Shown: positions 32,050 to 41,900, counted from the stretch's first letter. The stretch: 64,000 nt of DNA from Parvularcula sp039822105 (GCA_039822105.1 JBCBMW010000007.1:62001-126000), one strand, 5' to 3'. The notes: generated from the sequence alone by a model not told the origin. Translations and numbers: made by a program.

Positions 32050-33564
32050 ATGGTTGATCAGATTTCCATTTTTTGGCCCGGGGACTATCGCCAGGCACCG
32101 AACGACTTGGCGCGTCCTCTTGTGGAAAAGGCAACGCTTCAGCTTGAATCGGCTCTTGATCGTTTGGGGAAAAAGCACAGGCGGATTGAAGGCTTTATCA
32201 GCAAACCCGATGAAGCTGTCCGCAAGCTTCGGCCTATCGATGACCCGCTCATTGGTCTTTATACCCATTGGGTCTATGGACCGCACACCGTCGATGGTGT
32301 CACGGGTAAGGACAATCCACTGCTGATGATGTCCAACTTTGACGGACAGTTTCCCGGATTGGTTGGGTTGTTGAACACCGGCGCGTGTTTGAGTGCCGAG
32401 GGCAGGCGGCACAGTCGGGCGTGGACAGAGGAAGAAGACTGGACCGCGGATCAGTCGTTCATCGACAAGCTCGAAGCCTGGTGCAGTGGCGGTCACGTCT
32501 CCGACGACGCCAGTGCCGTCCGACAACCTCCCAGCGGTTCCGCTGAGGCAAAGGCGCTGGCCGCGAAGGTTGCTGGCGAATTGCGTGCGAACTGGCCGCT
32601 GATCATGATGCTCGGCGATACGTCAATGGGTATGACAAATGGATATTTCGGCGCACGGACGCTCCACCAAGTTGGATTTCTTGAGCACAAGGTCGATCAG
32701 GCGTGGATTGTCGACTATGGAAAGCGGGTGACGACCGCACGGATCGATGACGCGCTCTCCTTCGTGAAAGACCGCGGCGCCCAATTCCATTGGGGCGTTC
32801 CCGGTGCAGAGGACTTCACAGAAGACTCAACGAGAGAACAGCTAAGAGACTATCTCGCGGTGCTGGATCTTTGCGCGGAGTTTGGCGCCGATTGTGTTGG
32901 CTGGCAGTATCAGCTTGGGCTGATCCACCAGCGCCCGCCATCTGATTTCGCTGAGGGGCTCTTGAATTCCGTGTGCCGTCCTGAGGGCAATGGCGACACA
33001 ATTGTTGACGCCACCGAGGCCGACCAGGGCAACGTGGTGCCTATGGAGTTGATGAAACGGCTCCTAAAGGCGAAGGGGCTCCATCAAAGCGTTGCGTTCC
33101 ACGATGTGAGGTGGGGCATTCGTCATGAGGGTCAATTCCTCTGGGTGCTTCTCAACTCCGGATCGGCTGGCTCCTATGCCTTCAATCATGATCCTGAGAG
33201 TTTGGTTGGCGTGCATTCTTACCGCCAGCCGAAGCAGTACTTCCCCACACCTGGCGGAACCTTTGCTGGCGAGAGCAAAGCTGGTGAGATCACGTGGGCT
33301 CGGGCGTGGCTTGATGACGGCGTCCCCATGATGGATGTGGGACAAGGCTCCGTACACGAGCTTCCTAAGGACAAACTCCATGAGGTTTGGAACGGGACGA
33401 CCCCCGAATGGCCGATCATGATGGCTGATATGGGTATTGGGCGCGATACGATGATGGCCCATTTCCAAAGCAACCACGTTGCGGTGGCTTACGGCGACAT
33501 CTTCGATGAGATCGTGCACTTGAGTGGAGAACTTGGCTTCAAAGTCCGCTATCTGAAGGACTAG
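32050..33564 (+). CDS. L-fucose/L-arabinose isomerase-like protein
   Basis: 504 residues from the ATG at 32050; the open frame begins 400 bp earlier inside the kinase gene and is spurious there. The protein has the multi-domain fold of the fucose/arabinose isomerase superfamily: an N-terminal alpha/beta domain, a middle domain with LIMMLGDTSMGMTNGYFG, GADCVGWQYQLGLIHQRPPSDFAEGLLNS, and a C-terminal domain. Likely metal ligands are acidic and His residues in the EADQGN and SNHVAV segments. It would give the ketose used by the kinase. Exact sugar unknown. It overlaps the convergent MFS gene by 4 bp. Confidence 0.82.
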   Translation: MVDQISIFWPGDYRQAPNDLARPLVEKATLQLESALDRLGKKHRRIEGFISKPDEAVRKLRPIDDPLIGLYTHWVYGPHTVDGVTGKDNPLLMMSNFDGQFPGLVGLLNTGACLSAEGRRHSRAWTEEEDWTADQSFIDKLEAWCSGGHVSDDASAVRQPPSGSAEAKALAAKVAGELRANWPLIMMLGDTSMGMTNGYFGARTLHQVGFLEHKVDQAWIVDYGKRVTTARIDDALSFVKDRGAQFHWGVPGAEDFTEDSTREQLRDYLAVLDLCAEFGADCVGWQYQLGLIHQRPPSDFAEGLLNSVCRPEGNGDTIVDATEADQGNVVPMELMKRLLKAKGLHQSVAFHDVRWGIRHEGQFLWVLLNSGSAGSYAFNHDPESLVGVHSYRQPKQYFPTPGGTFAGESKAGEITWARAWLDDGVPMMDVGQGSVHELPKDKLHEVWNGTTPEWPIMMADMGIGRDTMMAHFQSNHVAVAYGDIFDEIVHLSGELGFKVRYLKD

Positions 33565-34793
33565 CGCTGCTGCCGCCGCGAAACTATCACGATCCCAAAG
33601 GCTATCGAAAGCGTGATCGGGAACAGGATGATCTGTCGGAGGACAGATTGTCCCGCCGCCAGATCGGCGGCCTGGCCGGTGAGGCCAAGCGCGGCTGCAT
33701 TCGCAAGGGCTCCGTCGATCCAGCCGCCGATGATGGGGTTCCAGATGCTTAAGGCAAACATGCCGGCTCCTCCGACCAGGGACATGCCCAGCGCACCTGT
33801 TTGCGGAAGCTCCTCGCTGACCCACCCGATCATCGTTGGCCAGAAGTAGGTGACGCCCAACGCAAAAATCACCGCAGCGATGTAAATGCTCGGTCCAGTG
33901 AGGACGCTCATGAGGCCGATACCCAATGCGGCAAGAACGGATGAGGTGAGCAGCACACCAACGGTCGTTAGGGCCTTGATCACCGGGCCCGCAAAGAAAC
34001 GGCCGATGGCCATCAGGCCCGTGACGAGAGCAAGAACCAACATGGGCGCCGCCCCGCTTGCGCCGAGGATACGTTCGACCCATTGCTGGGTGCCAAGTTC
34101 TGTCGTCGCCGTGAGGGTCATCAGGAAGGCGATCAACAGAAATAGGGGGGTGCGGAGTGACCGAATGTTCGCTGTTGTGGACGTATCCTCCGGCTGCACA
34201 CTGCCAAACGGAAGGCGCCAAATCATCGTTCCGTAAACGATCGTCGGGATCAGCATCACCGCGATCTGCGGCTGCCATCCCAGCCCGATATGCGTCATTG
34301 CCTGCGATGTCAGCGCGCCGACGACGATGCCGCCCGGAAACCAGACGTGAAAGCGATTGAGCATCGCGGTCCGCTTATCCGGATAGGCCGCGGCGACGAG
34401 CGGGTTGCAGGCGGCCTCGACCGCGCCGTTGGCTGCGCCTATGAAGAAGGTGGAGACGAGCAATCCCCAAAAACCGCCAGCCAAGATCGTCAGGACAAGT
34501 CCGGCAATGTGACCCGTGAAGGCGACCATCATCAGGATACGCGGCCCCACCTGGTTATAAATCAGCCCACCAACGATCATCGATAGCGGAAAGCCAAGAA
34601 AGGCCATCGAATTGATCCATCCAAGCTGCGCGTTGGAGAGACCAAACTCAGAACCAAGGCTCGCCAAAATGCCCGCCCTGATCGCAAACGTCATGGCTGT
34701 CACCGTCAGCGCGATGCAGCACATGATAAAGAGTGCGCGCCGGGCTGCGTGGATGTCTGATTTGGCCTGGGTTGCGTCGACGGTGAGGGACAT
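33561..34793 (-). CDS. MFS transporter (sugar-type), last gene of the keto-sugar operon
   Basis: 410 residues and twelve predicted membrane helices. The major facilitator signature between helices 2 and 3 is degenerate (IYNQVGPRILMM), and helix 5 has a NGAVEAACNPLVAAAYP segment like that in FucP-type sugar symporters, where a similar stretch is conserved. An importer for the glycoside or a keto-sugar product is a sensible guess. It is the last of eight tightly packed minus-strand genes, 5 bp after the xylose-isomerase-like gene. Confidence 0.88.
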   Translation of the reverse strand: MSLTVDATQAKSDIHAARRALFIMCCIALTVTAMTFAIRAGILASLGSEFGLSNAQLGWINSMAFLGFPLSMIVGGLIYNQVGPRILMMVAFTGHIAGLVLTILAGGFWGLLVSTFFIGAANGAVEAACNPLVAAAYPDKRTAMLNRFHVWFPGGIVVGALTSQAMTHIGLGWQPQIAVMLIPTIVYGTMIWRLPFGSVQPEDTSTTANIRSLRTPLFLLIAFLMTLTATTELGTQQWVERILGASGAAPMLVLALVTGLMAIGRFFAGPVIKALTTVGVLLTSSVLAALGIGLMSVLTGPSIYIAAVIFALGVTYFWPTMIGWVSEELPQTGALGMSLVGGAGMFALSIWNPIIGGWIDGALANAAALGLTGQAADLAAGQSVLRQIILFPITLSIAFGIVIVSRRQQR

Positions 34794-34798
34794 GGGAG

Positions 34799-35881
34799 TT
34801 AGGCTTTCTTGTGCGTTTCTTGGATCCCGAGGAGGCGAGCATTCAGACCTGGATCTGGGTTTGATCCCGCGAAATCATCGAACGCTGTCTCAGTGACATT
34901 GATAATCTGATTACGGATGAAAGGCGATCCTTCCCTCGCGCCTTGTTCTTGATCTTTCAGTGCGCATTCCCACTCCAAAACGGCCCAACCGTCGAAGCCG
35001 TACTGAGATAGCTTTGAGAAGACCTGGACGAAATCCACCTGTCCGTCACCCAATGACCGGAAACGGCCGGGGCGATCGACCCAGTCTTGATAGCCGCCAT
35101 AGACGCCGGAACGGCCAGTGGGCCGGAACTCAGCGTCCTTCACATGGAACATGCGTATACGTTCTTTATAGATGTCGATGAAGTCGATATAGTTCAGCTG
35201 CTGAAGAACGAAATGGCTGGGGTCATAGAGAATGTTGGCCCGCGGGTGTTCATCCACTGCGTCCAGGAACCGCTCGTAGGTCACACCGTCATGCAGGTCC
35301 TCACCGGGATGAAGCTCAAAGCAGACGTCAACACCTGCGTCTTCGTTCGCGTCTAGCAATGGCCGCCATCTGTGCGCCAGCTCGCGGAAGCCGTCGTCGA
35401 CCAGTCCTTTGGGGCGCTGCGGCCAGGGATACATCATCGGCCAAAGGAGCGCGCCAGAGAAGCTGGCCTGCCTGTCGAGTCCTAAGCGCTGGCTGGCTTT
35501 TGCGGCGAGTTTGACTTGCTCGCAGGCCCATTCCGTACGCGCTTCAGGTTTTCCGTGTACGGCGTCCGGGGCAAAGCCGTCAAAAAGCTCATTATACGCA
35601 GGGTGTACAGCAACCAACTGACCTTGAAGGTGCGTCGAGAGCTCTGTGATGGCCACACCGGCATCGGTGCAGATCCCCTTGATCTCGTCGGCGTAAGTTT
35701 GACTCTCGGCCGCCAATGATAGATCGATCAGTGAGCTTTCCCAGGTTGGGATCTGAATGCCCTCGTAACCTAGGTCCGCTGCCCAAGCGGCGATCGATGG
35801 CAGATCGTGAAAAGGCGCTTCGTCTTTCGCAAATTGAGCCAGGAAGATCGCAGGTCCCTTGATCGTTTGCATGCTGCTCAT
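34799..35881 (-). CDS. Xylose isomerase-like TIM barrel (sugar phosphate isomerase/epimerase family)
   Basis: 360 residues from the ATG at 35881, which overlaps the stop of the upstream dehydrogenase gene (TGATG); upstream extension of the frame is spurious. The AP-endonuclease-2/xylose-isomerase-like fold is evident: LGYEGIQIPTW, DAGVAITELSTHLQGQ, the metal-binding FELHPGEDLHDG (Glu and His), NILYDPSHFVLQ, RMFHVKDAEF and VLEWEC. The metal-ligand set (Glu, Asp, His, Glu) appears intact. Members of this group interconvert or dehydrate keto-sugars. Its pairing with a Gfo/Idh/MocA dehydrogenase is typical of inositol and 3-keto-glycoside pathways. Confidence 0.9.
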   Translation of the reverse strand: MSSMQTIKGPAIFLAQFAKDEAPFHDLPSIAAWAADLGYEGIQIPTWESSLIDLSLAAESQTYADEIKGICTDAGVAITELSTHLQGQLVAVHPAYNELFDGFAPDAVHGKPEARTEWACEQVKLAAKASQRLGLDRQASFSGALLWPMMYPWPQRPKGLVDDGFRELAHRWRPLLDANEDAGVDVCFELHPGEDLHDGVTYERFLDAVDEHPRANILYDPSHFVLQQLNYIDFIDIYKERIRMFHVKDAEFRPTGRSGVYGGYQDWVDRPGRFRSLGDGQVDFVQVFSKLSQYGFDGWAVLEWECALKDQEQGAREGSPFIRNQIINVTETAFDDFAGSNPDPGLNARLLGIQETHKKA

Positions 35882-37047
35882 CAATTGGGCCCTCCTTGCT
35901 CGACCTTGGTCCATGCGCTGTTTGCGTTTGATGATCGCAAAACTGCGTCCACGAATTGGTGGCCCGCGAGACCGCATGCGATACCAGGCACATCGCGCAT
36001 GGCGCTCTGCTCGGATCCGCTGATCGCGTGCGCAACATTTGTGTAGATGTTGGCAAAGGCCTCAATGTAACCCTCAGGATGACCGGCGGGGAGGCGGCAG
36101 TGCAGCTTTGCGACCTCAGACAGGTCTTCCTGATCTGTCCCGGCACGAATGATCTGCGCTGGTTTACCTTGTTGGCGATAGATAAGCGTTTGAGGCTCCA
36201 TCTGGTGCCATTCCAAGCCGCCAGTTTCGCCGTAGATGCGGATTTGCAGGGCGTTTTCCTCGCCGTTGCAGATCTGACTTGCCGTGAGCACACCTGCCGC
36301 CCCGCCGGTGAAGCGCAACAAGACTGCGCCATCGTCATCCAATCGCCGACCATCCACCACTGTCCGGACGTTGGCGCAAACCTCTTCGATGGACTGTCCA
36401 CTGATGTATTCTGCAAGGGTGGCCGCATGGGTACCGATGTCACCCATACAGCCTGCCGGCCCCGAGAGCGCTGGGTCGACCCGCCAACTTGCCTGTTTTG
36501 AGTTGTCGTTCTCGATGGGGGCTGAAAGCCAGCCCTGAGGATACCGGACATCAATGCTACGTATTCGCCCTAAATCACCGCGGCGCACGCGCTCGCGTGC
36601 TTCTTTCACCATGGGATAGCCGAGATAGGTGTGTGTCAGTGCGTAGATACCGCGTGCGTTCGACACCGCCTCAGCAAGTTCCAGCGCCTCGCTGAGGTCC
36701 CGGGCGGCAGGCTTGTCGCTGACCACGTGGAAACCAGCGCTCAGAGCAGCCACGGCGACTGGAACATGCAGGTGGTTGGGCGTGACGATGGAGACCAGTT
36801 CCGCTTGCTCCTCTGGCGGTCTTGCGGCTTCGTCTTGGAGGAGAGCTTGCCAATCGCTGCTGACGCGCGCGGGATCCAATCCCAACTCCTCGCCGGTTTC
36901 TTGGGCAACAGCGATCCGACTGCTGAAGGCCCCGCCGACCAGCGCATAGTGCCCGTCAAGCCGCATGGCCATCCGGTGAACGGAGCCGATGAAGGCCCCT
37001 TTCCCGCCTCCAATCATCAATGTACGGATAGGTCGAATGAAGGCCAT
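35881..37047 (-). CDS. Gfo/Idh/MocA family oxidoreductase
   Basis: 388 residues. The family reduces or oxidises sugars and cyclitols with NAD(P). The Rossmann domain opens with MIGGGKGAFIGSVHRMA, has the VSIVTPNHLHVPVA strand, and the D-K-P motif (VVSDKPAARD) with its catalytic-site lysine. The second domain holds MGDIGTHAATLAEY, with the GD-x-G-x-H pattern whose histidine and aspartate are catalytic. The HPEGYIEAFANIYTNVA helix matches a subgroup often named ThuB-like or inositol 2-dehydrogenase-like. It is coupled to TIM-barrel genes on both sides. Confidence 0.92.
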   Translation of the reverse strand: MAFIRPIRTLMIGGGKGAFIGSVHRMAMRLDGHYALVGGAFSSRIAVAQETGEELGLDPARVSSDWQALLQDEAARPPEEQAELVSIVTPNHLHVPVAVAALSAGFHVVSDKPAARDLSEALELAEAVSNARGIYALTHTYLGYPMVKEARERVRRGDLGRIRSIDVRYPQGWLSAPIENDNSKQASWRVDPALSGPAGCMGDIGTHAATLAEYISGQSIEEVCANVRTVVDGRRLDDDGAVLLRFTGGAAGVLTASQICNGEENALQIRIYGETGGLEWHQMEPQTLIYRQQGKPAQIIRAGTDQEDLSEVAKLHCRLPAGHPEGYIEAFANIYTNVAHAISGSEQSAMRDVPGIACGLAGHQFVDAVLRSSNANSAWTKVEQGGPN

Positions 37048-37050
37048 GGC

Positions 37051-37905
37051 CTAGGCCCTCAAACTGTTGAGATGGTCGATGCTGGTCTGAAGGCCGTCAT
37101 AGTAGGGTGCCGGCAAGTCGTCTCGTTCGATGAATCCGTGTCGCAGACCCGCGGCCTGCGCTTTCACTATCAGGTCAGGGAAATCCAGGGTGCCTTCTCC
37201 CAGATTGGCCATGCTGCCGTCGGCGCTATAGTCCTTGAGGTGCGCCAGCTGAACGCGCCCGGGATGGGCATCGAACACGTCTTCTGGAGCCCTGCCAGCG
37301 ACGGCCATCCAGTAGAAATCCATTTCAACGAGAACCCTGTCTTCCCGCGTCTCAGCCAGCATGGCGTCGAAGGGAACCTCGCCGTCCATTTCCGCAAACT
37401 CGAACTCATGCGGATGATAGGCAAACTTGAGGCCTTCATCGTGAAGCTGATCTGCAACTGTCGACATGATACGGAACACCGTACGCCAGTCATCCATAGA
37501 CTGACGGCGTTTCAGTCTCACGTAGGGCAGAACAACGTAGGACGCGCCCAACGTCTTGGTCTCTGCGATGGCCGCTGGCAGATCGCTTTCGAGCTGCTCG
37601 AGCTGAAAATGGCATGCTGGCGCTGTCATGCCGTGCTCGTCCATCGTATCTTTGATCGACTGCGGATCAGCGCGATAAAGACCCGCGAATTCCAGTTCGC
37701 GGGTGCCCATCTCTGCCAGTCTTTGTAGAACAGTATACTGATCTGTAGAAAAGATGTCGCGAATGGAGTAGAGCTGAACCCCGATGGGGAGTTGGAACCC
37801 AGCCGCTTGGCCTGGGCCACCGCACGCGGTGAGCAGTGTACCGCCCATCGCCAACAGCAGCGTTCGGCGGTCCATCATGATCTGTTGGGAGTTGTCGAGC
37901 TTCAT
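37051..37905 (-). CDS. Exported xylose isomerase-like TIM barrel lipoprotein
   Basis: 284 residues. The N-terminus has a D-R-R-T-L-L-L twin-arginine-like segment followed by a LLTAC lipobox (Cys28), so this copy is probably exported and lipid-anchored. The barrel segments include IGVQLYSIRDIF, GTRELEFAGLY, FAYHPHEFEF (metal His/Glu), VLVEMDFYW, RVQLAHLKDY and GFIERDD. An exported isomerase/dehydratase-like barrel beside exported GMC dehydrogenases suggests steps taken in the periplasm. It overlaps the GMC gene upstream by 4 bp and is followed by the Gfo/Idh/MocA gene. Confidence 0.88.
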   Translation of the reverse strand: MKLDNSQQIMMDRRTLLLAMGGTLLTACGGPGQAAGFQLPIGVQLYSIRDIFSTDQYTVLQRLAEMGTRELEFAGLYRADPQSIKDTMDEHGMTAPACHFQLEQLESDLPAAIAETKTLGASYVVLPYVRLKRRQSMDDWRTVFRIMSTVADQLHDEGLKFAYHPHEFEFAEMDGEVPFDAMLAETREDRVLVEMDFYWMAVAGRAPEDVFDAHPGRVQLAHLKDYSADGSMANLGEGTLDFPDLIVKAQAAGLRHGFIERDDLPAPYYDGLQTSIDHLNSLRA

Positions 37906-39605
37906 AGGATACTTTGCTCCAGTAGGTCAGCGGCATGGTTTGCGGCGCGTGCGGAGAGAGCCATGTAGGTCAGCGATGGATTCTGCGTCGCCGATGATGT
38001 CATCGCAGCGCCATCAGTGATGAAAAGGTTCTCGACGTCGTGCGCTTGGTTGAAGCGGTTCAGGACCGACGTCGATGGATCGCGCCCCATTCTTGCGGTC
38101 CCCATCTCGTGGATGCCGCGACCTGGCTCCCAGAGTTTGAGGCCGTTTGTTTCGGAAGACTCCACGACTTTGAAACCAGCTTGAGTGAACATCGCATGGA
38201 TATCTTTCGACGCTTGTTGCATCAGCGCAAGCTCGTTATCACCATACTGACAATCGATATAGGGTAGCGGAAGACCCCACCGGTCGACCTTGGTTTTGTG
38301 AGGCGTTACCCGGTTTTTGGGGTTCGGAAGAACTTCACCGAAAGCCGTCGCTGAGATTCGCCAGGGCCCAGGTCGGCGGTTCTTCTCCTTGAGCTCTTCG
38401 CCAACGCCGGGCCTGTCTCCGCTCCAACCGGCCCGCCATGAATTGCCCTGAAAGCCGTAACCTCGAAGGAACGCGCGGTCGCGCCGGCCGACATTGGTGT
38501 AGCGGGGCATGTAATAGCCATTGGGCCGCCTTCCGAACGTATAGAGATCGTCAAAGCCGCTCACATTGGCGACGGCATAGGCCCCGCCGACATGATCCAT
38601 GACATTGCGCCCCACCTGATCGCTTGAGTTCGCAAGGCCATCAGGGTGTTGATCGCTTGCCGATTGCAGCAAGATCAGTGCGCTGGCGATCGCCGATGCG
38701 TTTAGGAAGAGAATCCGGCTGGTGAAGACACTGTGCTCCTTCGTTTTCGCGTCGATCACGCGAACGCCAGTGATGCGGTTCCCTGGGGCGTCGGTGATCA
38801 AACTGTGTACGATCGCGTCAGTGCGCAGGGTCAGGTTGCCGGTACGCTTTGCTGCAGGGAGCGTTGCAGAATTGGCTGAGAAGTAAGCGCCGTAGGAACA
38901 TCCGTGTACGCAGAGGGAACGCACTTGGCAGCGACCGCGCCCTAGCGCTTGTTGCTCTTCCGTTGGTGCCGTCAGGTTCGCCGTCCGCGTTGGCGTTACA
39001 AAGCGATCAGCGTAGCTGGCCGCGACCCATTGTTGAAACGCCTCCTCTGGGCCTGTTAAGGCAAAGGCCGGCTGAAAGACGCCGTCTGGCAGCGTGTCGT
39101 TGTCTTCGCGTGATCCCGAGACACCTGCGAAGCGCTCCACGTGGTCGTACCAGGGCGCGAGATCATCGTAGCGGATCGGCCAGTCCACGCCGATGCCGTC
39201 GCGCTGGTTCCCAAGAAAATCATCGGGAGACAGACGGAAAGACGCTCGCCACCATGTCAGTGACCTGCCGCCGACGTGATAGCCGCGTACCCAGCTGAAC
39301 GGCTTATCGTCCGGGGTGACGTAGGGATGGTCGCTGTCCTTGACCCAGAGATGCTTGTTGCTCTCTTTGACCGCATAGGCGGCCGCGCGGGTTTGAATAG
39401 GATAGTGCTGCGCCCGTTCTTTTTCCGTAAGCCGATCAAGATGCGTTCGCTCATAGACCGGCGTTTGGTCGGAGTAATCGGACGCCGGGTCGATATCCTT
39501 GCCGCGTTCGAGAACGAGCACCTTGAGACCGCGTTCGCACAATTCCTTGGCGACCCAGCCTCCGCTCATGCCTGAGCCGACCACAATGGCGTCGAAATCG
39601 CTCAT
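37902..39605 (-). CDS. GMC family oxidoreductase (FAD), first copy
   Basis: 567 residues from the ATG at 39605 (the frame extends five codons upstream). FAD-dependent dehydrogenase of the glucose-methanol-choline family, in the gluconate 2-dehydrogenase/glucoside 3-dehydrogenase-like branch. The FAD loop is VVGSGMSGG (residues 8-16), with LERG at the end of strand 2. RGYHVGGRSLTWW marks the second FAD contact, and the C-terminal signature has GIHEMGTARMG (catalytic His) and NPSLTYMALSARAA. It lacks an obvious signal; partner export via the Tat-signalled subunit 3 is common in this group. Its start lies inside the subunit-3 gene end. Confidence 0.92.
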   Translation of the reverse strand: MSDFDAIVVGSGMSGGWVAKELCERGLKVLVLERGKDIDPASDYSDQTPVYERTHLDRLTEKERAQHYPIQTRAAAYAVKESNKHLWVKDSDHPYVTPDDKPFSWVRGYHVGGRSLTWWRASFRLSPDDFLGNQRDGIGVDWPIRYDDLAPWYDHVERFAGVSGSREDNDTLPDGVFQPAFALTGPEEAFQQWVAASYADRFVTPTRTANLTAPTEEQQALGRGRCQVRSLCVHGCSYGAYFSANSATLPAAKRTGNLTLRTDAIVHSLITDAPGNRITGVRVIDAKTKEHSVFTSRILFLNASAIASALILLQSASDQHPDGLANSSDQVGRNVMDHVGGAYAVANVSGFDDLYTFGRRPNGYYMPRYTNVGRRDRAFLRGYGFQGNSWRAGWSGDRPGVGEELKEKNRRPGPWRISATAFGEVLPNPKNRVTPHKTKVDRWGLPLPYIDCQYGDNELALMQQASKDIHAMFTQAGFKVVESSETNGLKLWEPGRGIHEMGTARMGRDPSTSVLNRFNQAHDVENLFITDGAAMTSSATQNPSLTYMALSARAANHAADLLEQSIL

Positions 39606-39612
39606 AGCGGCC

Positions 39613-40170
39613 TCACACAACCCACGTCTTGGTGTCGGCGGTCACCGGCTCGCGAGGATTCCAGCGACCCGGTGTTTCTTCATAGCGTAGCTCACGCGTC
39701 GCTCCGACTTCGGACAAATAATAGATATCGACCAGGAGGGATTTGAGGTCCCGGTAACCGCTCGCGAGATCAGGAGGATCGCTCGAGTAGGCCTGTGCAT
39801 CGAGCGCCTGAAGCCTCGACAGCCGCTCAGCGGGGCGCAGTTCGGCATAGTGCTTACCGCTGCTGTGCGAGAGAGCCTCCGCGAGTTCTTCCAGCACCGT
39901 CGCAAAACGTTGACGCCGTTCGGCAGACGCCCATTCAATCATCAGTTGGATGAAGGTCTGGGGCACCTTGGCGGCAACGGCGCCTCCCGCTTCGCCGCGC
40001 GGTATCAGGGTGTCGCAAAAGGCTGTGAGAAACCGCTGGTCGGTCAAGAACGAACCGATCGGCGACGCGGGCGCCTCCGCCAACGCTGTGGCAGGCAGAG
40101 CCGCAGCCCCAATGATAGACGCTACTGAGGCGAGCACTTCACGGCGATTTGCGAGGAGGCGTGTCGTCAT
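39613..40170 (-). CDS. Gluconate 2-dehydrogenase subunit 3-like protein (Tat signal)
   Basis: 185 residues. The N-terminus has a twin-arginine signal (N-R-R-E-V-L-A-S followed by a hydrophobic stretch to about residue 32). The mature part is the Gluconate_2-dh3 fold: a FLTDQRFLTAFCDTLIPRGEAGGA segment, with LIPR/T as the hallmark, and helices to a LVDIYYLSE segment. Subunit 3 partners a GMC flavoprotein and directs its export. It lies between the two GMC genes with 2-8 bp spacing, so it may serve either or both. Confidence 0.9.
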   Translation of the reverse strand: MTTRLLANRREVLASVASIIGAAALPATALAEAPASPIGSFLTDQRFLTAFCDTLIPRGEAGGAVAAKVPQTFIQLMIEWASAERRQRFATVLEELAEALSHSSGKHYAELRPAERLSRLQALDAQAYSSDPPDLASGYRDLKSLLVDIYYLSEVGATRELRYEETPGRWNPREPVTADTKTWVV

Positions 40171-40172
40171 CG

Positions 40173-41900
40173 CTAGAGCTCTCGCTTTCGCATCCGATCA
40201 AGCAGGTGATCGGTGGCGCGCCAGGCGAGTGCCATGATGGTCAGTGTCGGGTTTTTATCCGGGTTGGATGCAAAGACAGATGCATCGGCAAGGTAGACGT
40301 TCTCGCAATCCCACAAACGGCTCGATGAATCGCATACGGAGGTGTCAGAGGAGGCGCCCATTCTGCAAGAGCCAGCCTCGTGGACAACGGTGCCGCCAGC
40401 CCGAACGGTGTCCTCAATGGGCGCTGAGGTGTCGGAGAGGATCTTCGCGTTCATGCCGTCGAAGAATGATTGGACCGAGTTGCGGATATCCGTCGCGGTC
40501 GCAAGATCATGATCGTCGTGCCGCCAATGGAACCGCAAGACGGGTAGCCCGAACTGATCACGAACATCCGGATCGAGCTCGCAATAGGTCCCGTCGTTCG
40601 GGATCATTTCACCGCGTCCGCTGATGTAAACAACCGATCCGAAAAGCCGCCGTACGTCTCGCCGGAGATTGCTGCCTCGTTGTCCGCTCATGGACGCGAG
40701 CTCGCGAATGTCACTCACGAAGGGATGGAAGCGGCCGCCCCAGAACTCCAAGTGATAGCCCTTCGAGAAAGAACGTCGTCCTGAGCGAATTCCGTCATAG
40801 TCCCAATAGGGGGCATACGCATGGTAGAGAGAGACCCCCTCATCATTGTAGGGCGCAATGTCTTCAAGGCTCGGGACTTGTGCGCTCAAGCCAACGTTGA
40901 CGGTGTCTGTCAGATGTCGGCCGACGTGGCCTGAATTGTTACCCAGTCCATCCCGATGCGTCGCGGTCTTGGTTGTCAGGAGGATCCGGGCGGTTTCGCA
41001 AGTGCTTGCAGCGAGCATAACTGCTCGTCCGCGCACCCTACGGCGGCGGCCTGTCTTGCGATCGACGTACATGACACCTTCTGCCTTGCCGTCGCGGCCC
41101 ATCGCGACTTTGTAAACATGAGCATTGGTCTGTATCGTGACGTTACCCGTGGCGACGGCGGGAGGCAGGAAGACCGTCGTCGACTGAAAGTTTGCGCCGA
41201 TGTTGCAGCCTCGCTGGCAGTCCGATGCGTAAAAGCAGGCGGCTCTTCCAGGAAGCGGCTTGGTCAAGATGGCCATATGCGCAGGCACCACGTCGACATC
41301 GGACGATTTCTTGAGCGACATCTGAAGCCAGCGTTCATACGCGCGCATTTTGGGCGGGGGCTGAAGAACATCAGCAGGAGAATCGGGAGAGTTTTCAATG
41401 CCCTCCGCGGCTCCAAAGACTCCAATCAGTCTCTCGACCCGGTCGTAGTAGGGGGCCACATCATTATATGACAATGGCCAGTCTGCTCCGATGCCATCGC
41501 GCGTGTAGCCTTCGAAGTCATAGGGACCGAAACGCAGTGACAGGCGTCCCCAGTGGTTGGTGCGTCCACCGAGCATGCGTGCTCGCCACCACTTAAACCG
41601 GGATCCATCAGCCACGGTGTAGGGTTCGCCAGGAACCTCCCAGCCACCGTTGACAGTTGCATCGTAGAAGCCCTGTTGTTTGTCAGGTGTCGGGCTGTTG
41701 TGAAGGGGGGCCGCTTCGAAAGAGTCGAGCATCGGCGTCTCTTCATACGGATCATAGTCGCGCCCGGTCTCCAGAACCAGAACGCGAGCGCCGGCCTCGG
41801 CTAGGGCATAGGTCGCCATGCCGCCACCAGCACCTGAGCCAACGACGATCACGTCGTACCGCTCTCTTTCATCGACGATGGGCCATGCTGTCTCTGTCAC
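40173..41900 (-). CDS. GMC family oxidoreductase (FAD), second copy
   Basis: 575 residues. The same branch as the copy at 37902 but clearly diverged. The FAD loop is VVGSGAGGGM (about residues 19-28) followed by LETGRDY. RARMLGGRTNHWGR is the GMC signature, a CQRGCNIGA cysteine segment could hold a disulphide or cluster-like site, and the C-terminus has HEAGSCRMG (catalytic His) and NPTLTIMALAWRA. It would oxidise a sugar hydroxyl, giving electrons to a cytochrome or quinone, as in glucoside 3-dehydrogenase or gluconate 2-dehydrogenase. No cytochrome subunit is in the operon. It overlaps the upstream DUF1080 gene by 4 bp. Confidence 0.92.
   Translation of the reverse strand: MTETAWPIVDERERYDVIVVGSGAGGGMATYALAEAGARVLVLETGRDYDPYEETPMLDSFEAAPLHNSPTPDKQQGFYDATVNGGWEVPGEPYTVADGSRFKWWRARMLGGRTNHWGRLSLRFGPYDFEGYTRDGIGADWPLSYNDVAPYYDRVERLIGVFGAAEGIENSPDSPADVLQPPPKMRAYERWLQMSLKKSSDVDVVPAHMAILTKPLPGRAACFYASDCQRGCNIGANFQSTTVFLPPAVATGNVTIQTNAHVYKVAMGRDGKAEGVMYVDRKTGRRRRVRGRAVMLAASTCETARILLTTKTATHRDGLGNNSGHVGRHLTDTVNVGLSAQVPSLEDIAPYNDEGVSLYHAYAPYWDYDGIRSGRRSFSKGYHLEFWGGRFHPFVSDIRELASMSGQRGSNLRRDVRRLFGSVVYISGRGEMIPNDGTYCELDPDVRDQFGLPVLRFHWRHDDHDLATATDIRNSVQSFFDGMNAKILSDTSAPIEDTVRAGGTVVHEAGSCRMGASSDTSVCDSSSRLWDCENVYLADASVFASNPDKNPTLTIMALAWRATDHLLDRMRKREL

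Noticed and set aside
30321..33564. An L-arabinose (araBA) operon by name
   Set aside because: The kinase and isomerase families fit, but no L-ribulose-5-phosphate epimerase or arabinose transporter is near, so the sugar is left open.
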